Source of the DNA: M0108 sp963841065
GTDB taxonomy: Bacteria; Pseudomonadota; Gammaproteobacteria; Chromatiales; Chromatiaceae
Length of the DNA stretch: 64,000 bases
Direction of reading: 5' to 3'
Assembly: GCA_963841065.1 (NCBI GenBank)
Contig: CAWJBI010000033.1
Coordinates: 62,001 to 126,000 of the forward strand
Both the position numbers and the translations under genes were made by a program. This document shows positions 1 to 8,260 of this stretch, in pieces; the stretch's first letter is position 1, and the number at the start of each line of letters is the position of its first letter. Below the pieces are notes generated by a model that saw only the letters and a list, made by a program, of their open reading frames with translations, made no database searches and was not told the DNA's origin.

Positions 1-1538
1 ATTCATTACGATCCACCAGGCGCGTCACCCGCCGAACCAGGTCCTCCGGAAAGCCGGCGGCGACGATGGCAGCCACGCTCTCATCATCCTCGATGTAGCG
101 CTTGAGGATAGGGTCGAGAATCTCGTAATCCGGGAGACTGTCCTGGTCGGTCTGGTTGGGCCGCAATTCCGCCGAGGGCGGCCGATCGATCACTCGCTGG
201 GGGATGACTGGCGCGGGGCCGAGGCCATTGCGATAGGCCGCCAGGCGATAGACCAGGGTCTTGGGCACATCCTTGATGGGGGCAAACCCCCCCGCCATGT
301 CGCCATAGAGGGTCGCGTAGCCCACGGCGACCTCGCTCTTGTTGCCGGTAGTCAGCAGCATCTTGCCCTTCTTGTTGCTGATTGCCATGAGGATGATGCC
401 CCGACAACGAGCCTGGATATTCTCTTCGGTCACGTCCAGGTCGCATCCCGCGAATTCATCCGCCAGCATGCCGAGAAAGGCCTTAAAAGCCGGCTCGATG
501 GGCACGATGCGATGGGCCACGCCCTGCGTCCGCGCCTGTTCCAAGGCATCATCGACGCTCATGTCCGCCGTATAGCGCGAAGGCATAAGCACCGCCTCCA
601 CCTGGTCCGCCCCCAAGGCGTCCACCGCGATCGCCAAGGTCAGGGCCGAATCGATACCGCCCGACAGACCCAGCACGGCGCCCCGGAAGCCATTCTTGCG
701 CACATAATCCCGCACCCCCAGGACCAGGGCGCCATAGACCCCCTCCTCCGCCGCCGGGATGGGGGCGAAGGCACCGGGACGCGGGCAAGGGGCTTGACCT
801 GCAGGACCCACCTCCACCTCGACCAGCAGCATCGCCTCCGCGAAGAAGGGTGCCCTCTGGGTCAGTTGGCCCTGGGCATCCACCACGAAGGAGCCGCCGT
901 CAAAGACCAGTTCATCCTGTCCGCCGACCAGGTTGGCGTAAAGGATCGGCAATTGGTGTTCCTGGGCGCGACGGACTAGGAGTTCCTCGCGCTCCGGGGC
1001 CTTACCGGCGTGGTAGGGCGAAGCGTTGAGATTGATCAGCAGTCGCGCTCCCGCCGCCGCCGCCAGCCGGGTGGGGCCCTCCTCCCAGATGTCCTCGCAG
1101 ATGCTGATGCCAAGCTGCGTACCCTGAAAATCGATCACACAGGGGGCATGACCTGGCTGAAAATAGCGCTTCTCGTCGAAGACACTGTAATTGGGCAACA
1201 TTTGCTTGGCGTATTCCGCCACCAGCCGGCCATCCAGGATCAGCCCCGCGACATTGAAGAGGCTCCCCAGGTCCCGCTTCGGATAGCCCAGCACCAGGCC
1301 GATCCCCTGACTCGCGGCGCGGATATCCTCCAGGGCCGCCCCTACGCGCTCGATCAGTTCTGACCGCAGCAGCAGATCCTCGGGGGGATAGCCCGTCAAG
1401 GTCAGCTCGGGAAAGACCACCAGGTCGGCGCCATGCCGCTCCCGCGCCTCCTGGGCCACCAGGATGACACGGTCACGGTTAGCGGCGACATCGCCGACCA
1501 GGAGATTGACTTGAGCGATGAGGATGCGCATGGTCATG
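1..1538 (-). CDS. nadE: Glutamine-dependent NAD+ synthase (C-terminus beyond window)
   Basis: Final step of NAD biosynthesis: ATP-dependent amidation of deamido-NAD+ with ammonia from glutamine, cytosolic. Two domains are visible: an N-terminal nitrilase-type glutaminase (starts MRILIAQVNLLVGD; active-site Cys in ISICEDIW near residue 150) and a C-terminal synthetase with the ATP-pyrophosphatase loop LGLSGGIDS. About 512 codons are visible of a family length near 540, so the last residues lie beyond base 1. The start at 1538 (MTMRIL) is chosen because a GGAG lies 8 bases upstream; an alternative ATG is at 1532. No frameshift seen. Confidence 0.95.
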
Positions 1539-1863
1539 TCAGGGACTCCGCCCGCCAATCCCGGCCCGGTGGCCATCACTGCCGAGACGACATTAACAGG
1601 AATTACAAAGAGTTAATTGATTGTCCGAGGGATTCCACGGAGGTAAGGGTTGGACAACAAGGCCGGCCTCTCTCGAATGGTATCAGGATAGCAGCCTGAA
1701 GGTACGGCGGTTATTTCATATTTCCACGGCTTTACAGGCATCTGTTTTATAAAGACTTTTACTCCATAATATCGGATTTTGCCGTATCTCGTCGCCTGAG
1801 TTTCCATGGCTGTTTCCGGAATCTCTAGCCGGTGGGCAGGCAGACTCCTCGGGACGCGCCATC
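1539..1863. other. Intergenic region, no gene seen
   Basis: About 325 bases between the 5' end of nadE and the lysE remnant. No open frame here has recognisable protein character, and I see no tRNA or clear hairpin. The stretch around 1595-1625 and 1720-1790 is AT-richer than its surroundings and may hold the nadE promoter; I could not pick out a convincing -35/-10 pair. Confidence 0.5.
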
Positions 1864-2230
1864 ATGAGAAATATGAGCGAACTACTTTCTTTGATGGGCA
1901 TCGCGGGGGCGCTGGCGGTCGGCACGGTGACGCCGGGGCCGAGCCTTGGTTCTGGGTCTGGCCACGCAACTCAGTAATCCCAAGGCCGCTATTATTTACG
2001 CGGCCTTTTTTGTCGCCTTCCTGCCCCAAGGCACGACCCTGGAAATCGGCATCCTGGTCTTCGTCCTGGAGACGGGCTGGTACGCTTTGGTCACCTTGGC
2101 CATGTCCTCGGAGGGGCCGCGCCTGGATTATCTGCGCGGCAAATCCTGGATCGACCGTCTGGCGGGTGGCGTCATGATTTCATTGGGTTTGAGACTGGCG
2201 CTCTATGCCGAGAGCCCCGGCGGGGGATGA
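1864..2230 (+). pseudogene. LysE/RhtB-family amino-acid exporter, internally deleted remnant
   Basis: The first 28 codons (from ATG 1864) read like a LysE/RhtB N-terminus (ALAVGTVTPGPS). From about 1946 a different frame carries a LysE-type C-terminal half (LSNPKAAIIYAAFFVAFLP, ending at 2230). Only about 123 codons remain of a usual 200-210, so roughly 85 residues of the membrane core are missing and the two halves are also out of frame. Two lesions at one junction make a simple sequencing slip unlikely. Seen: the two fragments. Inferred: a deletion-born pseudogene with no transport function. Confidence 0.75.
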
Positions 2231-2261
2231 GGATTGACGGAGACCCTTAACGCCGCCCAGG

Positions 2262-2861
2262 TCAGGGCAGGAGGCGGATGGTCTCGGCCACCTCGCGGCT
2301 GAGATCGCCGAGGGTGGCGCTGAGGGCGGCGACTTGGGCATCGGGGTCGGCCTTGGCAAAGGGCTGGCGAAAGGAGGATTCACGCATGGCCAGGGCCACC
2401 TCGGCGCTGGGGTCGATGAGGGCCCAGCGCGCCTTGAGTAGGGCCTGGCCGTCGCTCTCGGCCTCGAACCGCAGGACATCGACGACCAGGCGATACTGGA
2501 CGGGTAGCTTGACCTCGGCGGGCATCATGACCACCCGGCTGGTGCCGAGCAGGTGGGCCAGGTTTTCACCGAGGGTGTTGGCGATGTCGGCGCGCAGGGA
2601 GCCGCCCCAGCGCTGGTATTCGTCCACTTCGATCCGCTGAGCCCCAACGCCCGACACCCTCTGGGGTCTGTCCAGATAATCCGGCACGGTGACGGGGCCT
2701 ATGCCCAGGCTGAGCCGGCCCTCGACCAGGGTCTCCTGGCGGGCCTTGGCCTCCGGCAGGGGCGAGAGGATATAGAAGCTGGACTCCGGGGAGGAGGCGC
2801 AAGCCGTTAGCAAGGCCAGGCCGGCCAACGGCAGGCTGATCATGACAATCCCGCGCCTCAT
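2262..2861 (-). CDS. pqiC: PqiC-type outer-membrane lipoprotein of an MCE transport system
   Basis: 199 residues with a lipoprotein signal peptide (hydrophobic stretch followed by LLTACAS, lipidated Cys near residue 21) and the ABC-type transport auxiliary lipoprotein fold (DUF330/YmbA-like; FYILSPLP after the signal). In E. coli PqiC is an outer-membrane lipoprotein partner of the PqiB MCE tunnel, linked to lipid movement across the periplasm. Its ATG overlaps the pqiB stop by four bases (ATGA), indicating translational coupling. Last gene of the minus-strand pqi cluster. Confidence 0.88.
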   Translation of the reverse strand: MRRGIVMISLPLAGLALLTACASSPESSFYILSPLPEAKARQETLVEGRLSLGIGPVTVPDYLDRPQRVSGVGAQRIEVDEYQRWGGSLRADIANTLGENLAHLLGTSRVVMMPAEVKLPVQYRLVVDVLRFEAESDGQALLKARWALIDPSAEVALAMRESSFRQPFAKADPDAQVAALSATLGDLSREVAETIRLLP

Positions 2862-4522
2862 CTTGCCCCCTTGCCCTTGATCAGGGCCTCCGGATGTCGT
2901 GCCAGGTAGTCAGCCATGTCGCGGATGGAGCGGGCGGCGGTGGCGAGTTCCGTCAGGGCCCGCTTGAGGTCATTATAGAGGGCGGTATCCGGGGCGATAA
3001 CGCCTTGGGCCGACTTGAAGGTGGCACGCACCTGGTCCACCGCCTCACCCAATTTCGGCAAGGTCTGTTCGTCCATCTTGCTGGCCGTGACGCGAAATTG
3101 CTTGAGCGCGCCATCCATCTCGGTCAGGGCGTTGGCCAGGCCCGCCGAGTTGAGGAAGCCCTTGGCACCCTTGATGGCATCGCGCAGGTCATTGCCGATC
3201 TCTTCCATGGGCAGGGCCTCGAATTTTCCCAGTAAGACGCTGACTTTGTTGGTGATGGCATCGAGGGGGGCGCGCACCGTCGGCAGTACGGTCAAATCCC
3301 CCCGCTGACCCAGGCGCGCGGGCGGCGCGGTTGGATGGAAGTCGAGGTCCACATAGAGCTTGCCCGTCAGCAGGCTGGTGGATTTGAGTTGGCCGCGCAG
3401 ACCGTTGGCCACCAGCTCCGCCATCATGTCCTCTTTCTCCAGATCCTGGATATCCTGAACCTCGTCGATGCGTTCGGGTTCCAGTTCGATGAGAACGGGG
3501 ATCAGGAAGTTGCGGTTATCGACATCAAAATCCAGCCGGATATCCAGCACCTTACCAATCTTGATGCCGCGCACCATCACCGGGGCGCCAATTTCGAGGC
3601 CATGTACCGAGCCATCGAAATAGAGCAGATAGTTGACTTTTTGGGAGTAGGTGATCTCGCTGGCCTGGGCCTGGTTGCCATAGAGGGGAAAGGTGTCATT
3701 ATCCCGCGCCGCCCCGCCCTGATCCTCCAGGGACCGGATGTTGTCGAAGGCGACGCCACCGATGACGATCGACAGCAAGGATTCCGTATCGACCTGGATG
3801 CCATCGGGGGTCAGCTTGACGTCCAGGCCGCTGGCATTCCAGAAGCGGGTATTGGTCAGCACCAGGCGCTCGTAGGGCGCCGAGACAAAGACCCGGATGC
3901 TCACCCCCTGGCCATCCTCGTCCAGGTCGTACCTCACTACTTGCCCGGCTTGGATGGAGCGATAGAACACCGGCGAGCCGATGTTGAGAGACCCCAGGGT
4001 GGTGGCGTGCAGGATGAAGTGCTTGCCCGGTTCCGAGGTCGTGACCAGGGGCGGGGTATCCAGACCCACGAATTCCCTGGTGGACTCCCCTTCGAGGACC
4101 GGGTCGATCGCGATATAGGCCCCGGAAAAGAGGGTCTCCAGCCCCGTCACCTCGGTGGCGGAAATCCGCGGGCGGGCCACCCAAAAGCGGGTCTTGTCAT
4201 TGAGGTAGCGTTCACTGTCGGCCAGCAGGCGGGCCTTGACCAGGACGTGGGTGAGGTCGGGGCTGACGGCGATGCTGGTCACCTGTCCTACTTCCACATC
4301 CATGAACTTGACCTTGGTCCTGTCCGCCTGCAAGCCCGTGGCGGACTTAAAGGCGATCTGGATCTCCGGACCCCGCTCGCTGTAGCTCTGCCATGCCAGC
4401 CAGCCGCCAATGGCGAGGGCCAGCAGGGGTATCAGCCAGATGGTGGAGAGACGCCCCGGGAGGACTACATCCGCCTCCGGCAGGGGTTCGGGATAAGGAT
4501 CGATGGCGCGCTCTTCCAACAT
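2858..4522 (-). CDS. pqiB: PqiB, periplasm-spanning MCE protein
   Basis: 554 residues from the ATG at 4522; an in-frame GTG at 4561 is possible but neither start has a strong ribosome site. One N-terminal membrane helix (IWLIPLLALAIGGWLAW, about residues 28-45) is followed by three MCE repeats, each with the typical G-x-P-V or T-x-V-x(4)-V-G-V pattern (VKFMDVEVGQV; GSPVFYRSIQAGQV; GAPVMVRGIKIGKV), then a helical C-terminal tail. Three MCE domains and this length match E. coli PqiB, whose hexamers form a tunnel between inner and outer membrane. Partners PqiA and PqiC are in the same cluster, but PqiA is separated by sod and a Spy-like gene. Confidence 0.92.
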   Translation of the reverse strand: MLEERAIDPYPEPLPEADVVLPGRLSTIWLIPLLALAIGGWLAWQSYSERGPEIQIAFKSATGLQADRTKVKFMDVEVGQVTSIAVSPDLTHVLVKARLLADSERYLNDKTRFWVARPRISATEVTGLETLFSGAYIAIDPVLEGESTREFVGLDTPPLVTTSEPGKHFILHATTLGSLNIGSPVFYRSIQAGQVVRYDLDEDGQGVSIRVFVSAPYERLVLTNTRFWNASGLDVKLTPDGIQVDTESLLSIVIGGVAFDNIRSLEDQGGAARDNDTFPLYGNQAQASEITYSQKVNYLLYFDGSVHGLEIGAPVMVRGIKIGKVLDIRLDFDVDNRNFLIPVLIELEPERIDEVQDIQDLEKEDMMAELVANGLRGQLKSTSLLTGKLYVDLDFHPTAPPARLGQRGDLTVLPTVRAPLDAITNKVSVLLGKFEALPMEEIGNDLRDAIKGAKGFLNSAGLANALTEMDGALKQFRVTASKMDEQTLPKLGEAVDQVRATFKSAQGVIAPDTALYNDLKRALTELATAARSIRDMADYLARHPEALIKGKGAR

Positions 4523-4588
4523 CTTGACTGAAGGTCCGTGGGGGCGGCAATCCCTGACCACCCGGGATGAGATGGAGGAGAACCTCGA

Positions 4589-5140
4589 TCAGTTGGCCGG
4601 GATGGGCGCGGTTGGGACGCTTGTGTCAACCGGGCTGGCTTGGGGACCCGGACCAGTTCTAAATCCAGTCCCAGGTCCCCAACCCGCTCCAGGACCAGGA
4701 CCATGACCACAGCGGCCCCGGCCGCCGCCCTTGCCGCCAGGGCCCTGACCGCGCCCCTGCATCATTTGGTCATGCCGGGCACGCTGTTCCGGGGTGAGGA
4801 CCGCGTCCACCTGCTCTTTCATGGCATCGCGCATGGCCTCCCGCATGGCTTGGCGGGTGGCCTCCTGGACTTCCAGGATGGCCCGGATTTCGGCCTGTTG
4901 TTCTGGATTCAGTCCCAGCATGACCGTCATACGCCCCAGTTGGGCATCGACACCCGGGCCAGGGCCGCCACCTCCGGGACCGCGGCCGCCGCCCATGGTG
5001 GGACCCGGTTGCATCATGTCGCATCTCGCCGGTCCCTGTCCCGGCCCGGGACCAAAACAGCCACAGGCCTGCGCCGTGACGCTGCTCGTCATCGCCATCA
5101 GCCCCATGGCACTGGCAATGAGGGTCATTTTCATCTTCAT
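4589..5140 (-). CDS. Secreted Gly/Pro-rich protein of Spy/CpxP (LTxxQ) type
   Basis: 183 residues. The start at 5140 (MKMKMTLIASAMG) follows a GGAG and gives a clean signal peptide ending near VTAQA. The mature protein has a CGCFGPGPG segment, then a helical region with two LTxxQ-like motifs (LNPEQQAEIRAILE and LTPEQRARHDQMM) separated by a Met/Ala/Arg-rich helix, then a Gly/Pro/Cys tail. This is the layout of Spy/CpxP-like periplasmic chaperones and metal-stress proteins. It sits between sod and pqiB on the same strand. Metal binding by the Cys/His/Met residues is possible but not shown. Confidence 0.7.
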   Translation of the reverse strand: MKMKMTLIASAMGLMAMTSSVTAQACGCFGPGPGQGPARCDMMQPGPTMGGGRGPGGGGPGPGVDAQLGRMTVMLGLNPEQQAEIRAILEVQEATRQAMREAMRDAMKEQVDAVLTPEQRARHDQMMQGRGQGPGGKGGGRGRCGHGPGPGAGWGPGTGFRTGPGPQASPVDTSVPTAPIPAN

Positions 5141-5270
5141 GGTCGATCTCCGCTGGTGATAAGGTTGGCCCGAGTCAGTGGGGCGCCATGCCCTGACTCT
5201 GGAAACTAGCATAAGCCCCCAGCCGCGCTCTTAGGTGCAGCAAGCATGGAAAAAGGGTGCACCCCTCTCC

Positions 5271-5972
5271 TTATTGGGTCGCCGCGCCGAAGAGGGCGTT
5301 CACGCGTTCCCAGTTGACCACTTGCCACCACCCCTTGAGATAGTCGCCGCGCTTATTCTGGTGCTTGAGGTAGTAGGCGTGTTCCCAGACATCGTTGGCG
5401 AGGATGGGCGCGCCCTTGACCTCCGCCAGGTCCATCAAGGGATTGTCTTGATTGGGCGTGGAGATGACTTGCAGACGGCCGTCGCTCCACACCAGCCAGG
5501 CCCAGCCCGAGCCGAAGCGCTTGAGGCCCGCCTCCTCGAAGGCGGTGACAAACTGATCCCAGGAGCCAAAATCCTGGTCGATCCGGGCCCGGAGGGCGAC
5601 GGATGGCTCACCCCCCTGCCCCACCGGGGCCATGAGGGTCCAGAAGAGGCTGTGATTGTAGTGGCCACCGCCATTATTGCGCACGGCCGCCGGCAGGCGG
5701 GAAGCGTTGGCCAGCAAGGCCTCTAGAGGCTGACCCTGAAGCGCCGGATCTGCCGCTATGGCTAGATTGAGGTTTTTGACATAGGCGGCATGGTGTTTGT
5801 CATGGTGGATCTCCATGGTCTTCTGGTCGATGACGGGCTCCAAGGCATCGGTGGCATAGGGCAGCGGGGCCAGGGTGTAGGCCTCGGGTGGGGCGGCGGT
5901 GGCGGACATCACCAGGCCGACGGGGGCAAAGGTAGCCAAGCCAAGGGCGAGAATCAGGGTGCGTAGAGACAT
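5271..5972 (-). CDS. Exported Mn-type superoxide dismutase
   Basis: 233 residues; start MSLRTLILALG at 5972 has a GAGGAG 8 bases upstream and provides a signal peptide ending near SATAA, so export to the periplasm is expected. The iron/manganese SOD fold is complete: metal-ligand segments HHDKHH, NHSLFW and DVWEHAYY. The sequence NNGGGHYNHSLFW and the NQDNP segment resemble Mn-type rather than Fe-type enzymes. Removes superoxide by dismutation to H2O2 and O2. Most bacterial Fe/Mn SODs are cytosolic, so the signal peptide is notable. Sits between pqiA and the Spy-like gene. Confidence 0.9.
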   Translation of the reverse strand: MSLRTLILALGLATFAPVGLVMSATAAPPEAYTLAPLPYATDALEPVIDQKTMEIHHDKHHAAYVKNLNLAIAADPALQGQPLEALLANASRLPAAVRNNGGGHYNHSLFWTLMAPVGQGGEPSVALRARIDQDFGSWDQFVTAFEEAGLKRFGSGWAWLVWSDGRLQVISTPNQDNPLMDLAEVKGAPILANDVWEHAYYLKHQNKRGDYLKGWWQVVNWERVNALFGAATQ

Positions 5973-6082
5973 CGGGGCTGCTCCTCTCGTGTCCAAAGCC
6001 CGGGATGACGGGGCTTCGGCAAAACGGGGTTGAGTGTGAATGAGTGAGTGGTGGACGGAAGATGGGGGCTAAAGGGCGGAAA

Positions 6083-7324
6083 CTAGGCTTTGGATGCCTG
6101 GCTGTGCCTATCCCAGATCAGTCTGGGATCAAAACTCATGGAGGCCAGCATGGTCAGCACGACCACGGCGGCAAAAAAGAGGGCTCCGGGCTGGGCGATC
6201 ACATTGGCGAGGTTTCCCAACTGCACCAGGGCTACCAGGATGGTGACCACGTAGATATCGACCATGGACCAGCGTCCCACCAGTTCGAGGATACGATAGA
6301 GTTGCGTCCGCTCCCGGGGGCGCCAGGTCCAGCGCCAGCGCACCGAGACCAGCAGCAGGATCAGGATCAGTATCTTGAGCATGGGTACGAAGATACTGGC
6401 GATGAAGATCACCAGGGCCAGGGGCCACATGCCGCTTTCGATCAGAAAGAGGGCACCACTCATGATGGTATCGGTCTGAATCCTGCCCAGGGAGGTGACC
6501 TGCATGATGGGCAGTACATTGGCTGGGATGTAGAGAATGAGGGCGGCCAGGATCAGAGCCGTGGTGCGTTGCAGGCTGCGGGGCTTGCGCCGATGCAGGA
6601 TTTCGCCACACCGCGGACAACACTGGCGGCCAAGGCGGCGGTGGGGACTTGTTACCGGCACCACCAGTTCGCAGACGGGACAGGAGAGGGTCGGTTCCCC
6701 GGCTTGATAGGGCCTGCTGGTTCGATCTGGCAGGCGGGACCAGACGATATCCGGGTCCAGGGAGGCCTGGGCGGCCGCCAATACAAAGATCAGCAACCCA
6801 AAGGCATAGAGGCCGGTGCCCGGGACGATGGCGGCCATGGAGGCCAGCTTGACGGTCGAGACCAGGATGCCCAGCATGAAGACGTCCATCATGCCCCAGG
6901 GCGCCAGGGTGCGGACATGGCGGAACAGGAAGGCAAAGCGCGGGGGCAGGCGGCCCATTTTGAGCGGGATCAGGACGATCAACAAGAGACCGAGTTGCAG
7001 ACCCGGGGCCAGGATGCTGGTAAAGAGCACCACCCCCGCCAAACCCCACATGCCCTCCGCGTAAAGGTTGATGACCCCGGTGGCCAGGGTGGTGGCGCGG
7101 ACCTGACCCTGCATCTCCAGGGAGAGAAAGGGGAAGCTGTTGGCGACCAGGAAGAGGATGAGACCAGCCAGGGTCAGCGCCAGGGTGGATTCCAGGCTGT
7201 CCGGCCGGTTGCGGTGCAGGGGGGCCCCGCAGCGGGCACAGAGGGCCGCTGCCCCCGGGGGCAGCACCGGGTTGAGCTGCAGCAGGTCGCACTCAGGGCA
7301 TTGGGTCAGGGTGTCGCGGGCCAT
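6083..7324 (-). CDS. pqiA: PqiA, integral membrane partner of the MCE system
   Basis: 413 residues made of two similar PqiA halves. Each half starts with a zinc-ribbon-like pair of Cys pairs (CPECDLLQL...CARCGAPLHR; CPVCELVVPV...CPRCGEILHR) followed by four hydrophobic helices with the family pattern VANSFPFLSLEMQG / PANVLPIMQV. In E. coli PqiA is the inner-membrane protein thought to feed lipid to PqiB. Here pqiA is upstream of sod, the Spy-like gene and pqiBC on the same strand, so the operon is interrupted by two secreted stress proteins. Confidence 0.92.
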   Translation of the reverse strand: MARDTLTQCPECDLLQLNPVLPPGAAALCARCGAPLHRNRPDSLESTLALTLAGLILFLVANSFPFLSLEMQGQVRATTLATGVINLYAEGMWGLAGVVLFTSILAPGLQLGLLLIVLIPLKMGRLPPRFAFLFRHVRTLAPWGMMDVFMLGILVSTVKLASMAAIVPGTGLYAFGLLIFVLAAAQASLDPDIVWSRLPDRTSRPYQAGEPTLSCPVCELVVPVTSPHRRLGRQCCPRCGEILHRRKPRSLQRTTALILAALILYIPANVLPIMQVTSLGRIQTDTIMSGALFLIESGMWPLALVIFIASIFVPMLKILILILLLVSVRWRWTWRPRERTQLYRILELVGRWSMVDIYVVTILVALVQLGNLANVIAQPGALFFAAVVVLTMLASMSFDPRLIWDRHSQASKA

Positions 7325-7345
7325 GCGGGGAATCGCGGGCGGGGC

Positions 7346-7642
7346 TCAGAAGATCCAGGCAATCAGCAGGGTGAGGATGGCGAAAAAGGTGAAGAAGGCC
7401 CCGAACATGAAGGGTAGTTCACCGAGAAGGCCATCCCCCGCCACTAGGGCGAAGAGCAGAAAGAGGACGACCGTGGTGCCGAAGCCCCAGAGGGTCGCGG
7501 TCTTGAGCCCGATGCCGGGCGCCAGGGCGGCGCTGGCCTCCGCCACCAGGGGCGCCCCAAAGTAGCCCAGGAGGCCGATGATCGCCAGGGCGGCCAGGGT
7601 CAGGAGGCCAAATAGCTTGAGGTCGCCAGAGGGGGCGCCCAT
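7346..7642 (-). CDS. Small membrane protein of unknown function
   Basis: 98 residues with three hydrophobic segments (about 10-30, 47-68 and 76-96) and almost no soluble part. It lies 21 bases upstream of pqiA and 3 bases downstream of the PH-domain gene on the same strand, so all three are probably cotranscribed. I do not recognise a family. A role in the pqi or envelope cluster is inferred from position only. Confidence 0.6.
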   Translation of the reverse strand: MGAPSGDLKLFGLLTLAALAIIGLLGYFGAPLVAEASAALAPGIGLKTATLWGFGTTVVLFLLFALVAGDGLLGELPFMFGAFFTFFAILTLLIAWIF

Positions 7643-7645
7643 GGC

Positions 7646-8119
7646 TCAGCCCCGTTCCGAGGCGCTGGTGTATTGACGCAGCTTCTCCGGCTCGGGCAAG
7701 CCCCGGATCAGCACTTCGGGCATGTCGCCCGCCGTGTAGATGAGCACATCGCCAGCACCCATGAGACGTTGCAGGATGGATTGCTGGACGCGCACGGTCC
7801 GGATCGAGGTCTGGGCAATCTCCGTGTACTGTTTGCTCAAGAGGCCATGGGTCCAGACGATCTCGTCCGCCTTGATGACCAGATGATCCATCTTGGTCTT
7901 CACGAACCAGACCAGCAACCAGAGGAAGGCCAGGGCCGCGACGGCCAGTCCCGCCAGGCTGACAAAGCGGGAATCAAGGGCCAGGCTGGCACTCAAGCCA
8001 CCGGCCACCGGCGGGGTGGCGAGAATCACCCCGCCGACCAGGGCCAGGATAAGGAGGACCGAACCGAAGGGGTTCATGCGGACCAGGGAGGGGCTGGCTT
8101 CATACAAGACCTGGGACAT
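7646..8119 (-). CDS. Membrane-anchored bacterial PH-domain protein
   Basis: 157 residues. The start at 8119 (MSQVLYEASPS) is chosen for an AGGAG 8 bases upstream. Two membrane helices (about 17-37 and 50-72) precede a YdbS/YdbT-type bPH2 domain with the characteristic DEIVWTHGLLSKQYTEIAQ and QQSILQRLMGAGDVLIYTA segments. Such proteins are found in many bacterial envelopes; function is poorly defined. First gene of the minus-strand cluster that runs through pqiA. Confidence 0.75.
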   Translation of the reverse strand: MSQVLYEASPSLVRMNPFGSVLLILALVGGVILATPPVAGGLSASLALDSRFVSLAGLAVAALAFLWLLVWFVKTKMDHLVIKADEIVWTHGLLSKQYTEIAQTSIRTVRVQQSILQRLMGAGDVLIYTAGDMPEVLIRGLPEPEKLRQYTSASERG

Positions 8120-8260
8120 GAGGGGACTCCTGTGGGAATGGATAAGAGGGTACGCGGCTAGCGGGATGGTACCAGCCGAGAGGTGGCCATCATAGCCCAA
8201 CCAGGCCCAGGCGTCCGCCGGCGCGGCGGGATCAGAGGGGGCCCTGTTATACTGATTGCC

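Noticed and set aside
3335..4531. Plus-strand open frame of 398 codons
   Set aside because: Antisense to pqiB.
6044..7417. Plus-strand open frame of 457 codons
   Set aside because: Antisense to pqiA; Gly/Gln/Asp-rich shadow without hydrophobic or motif structure.
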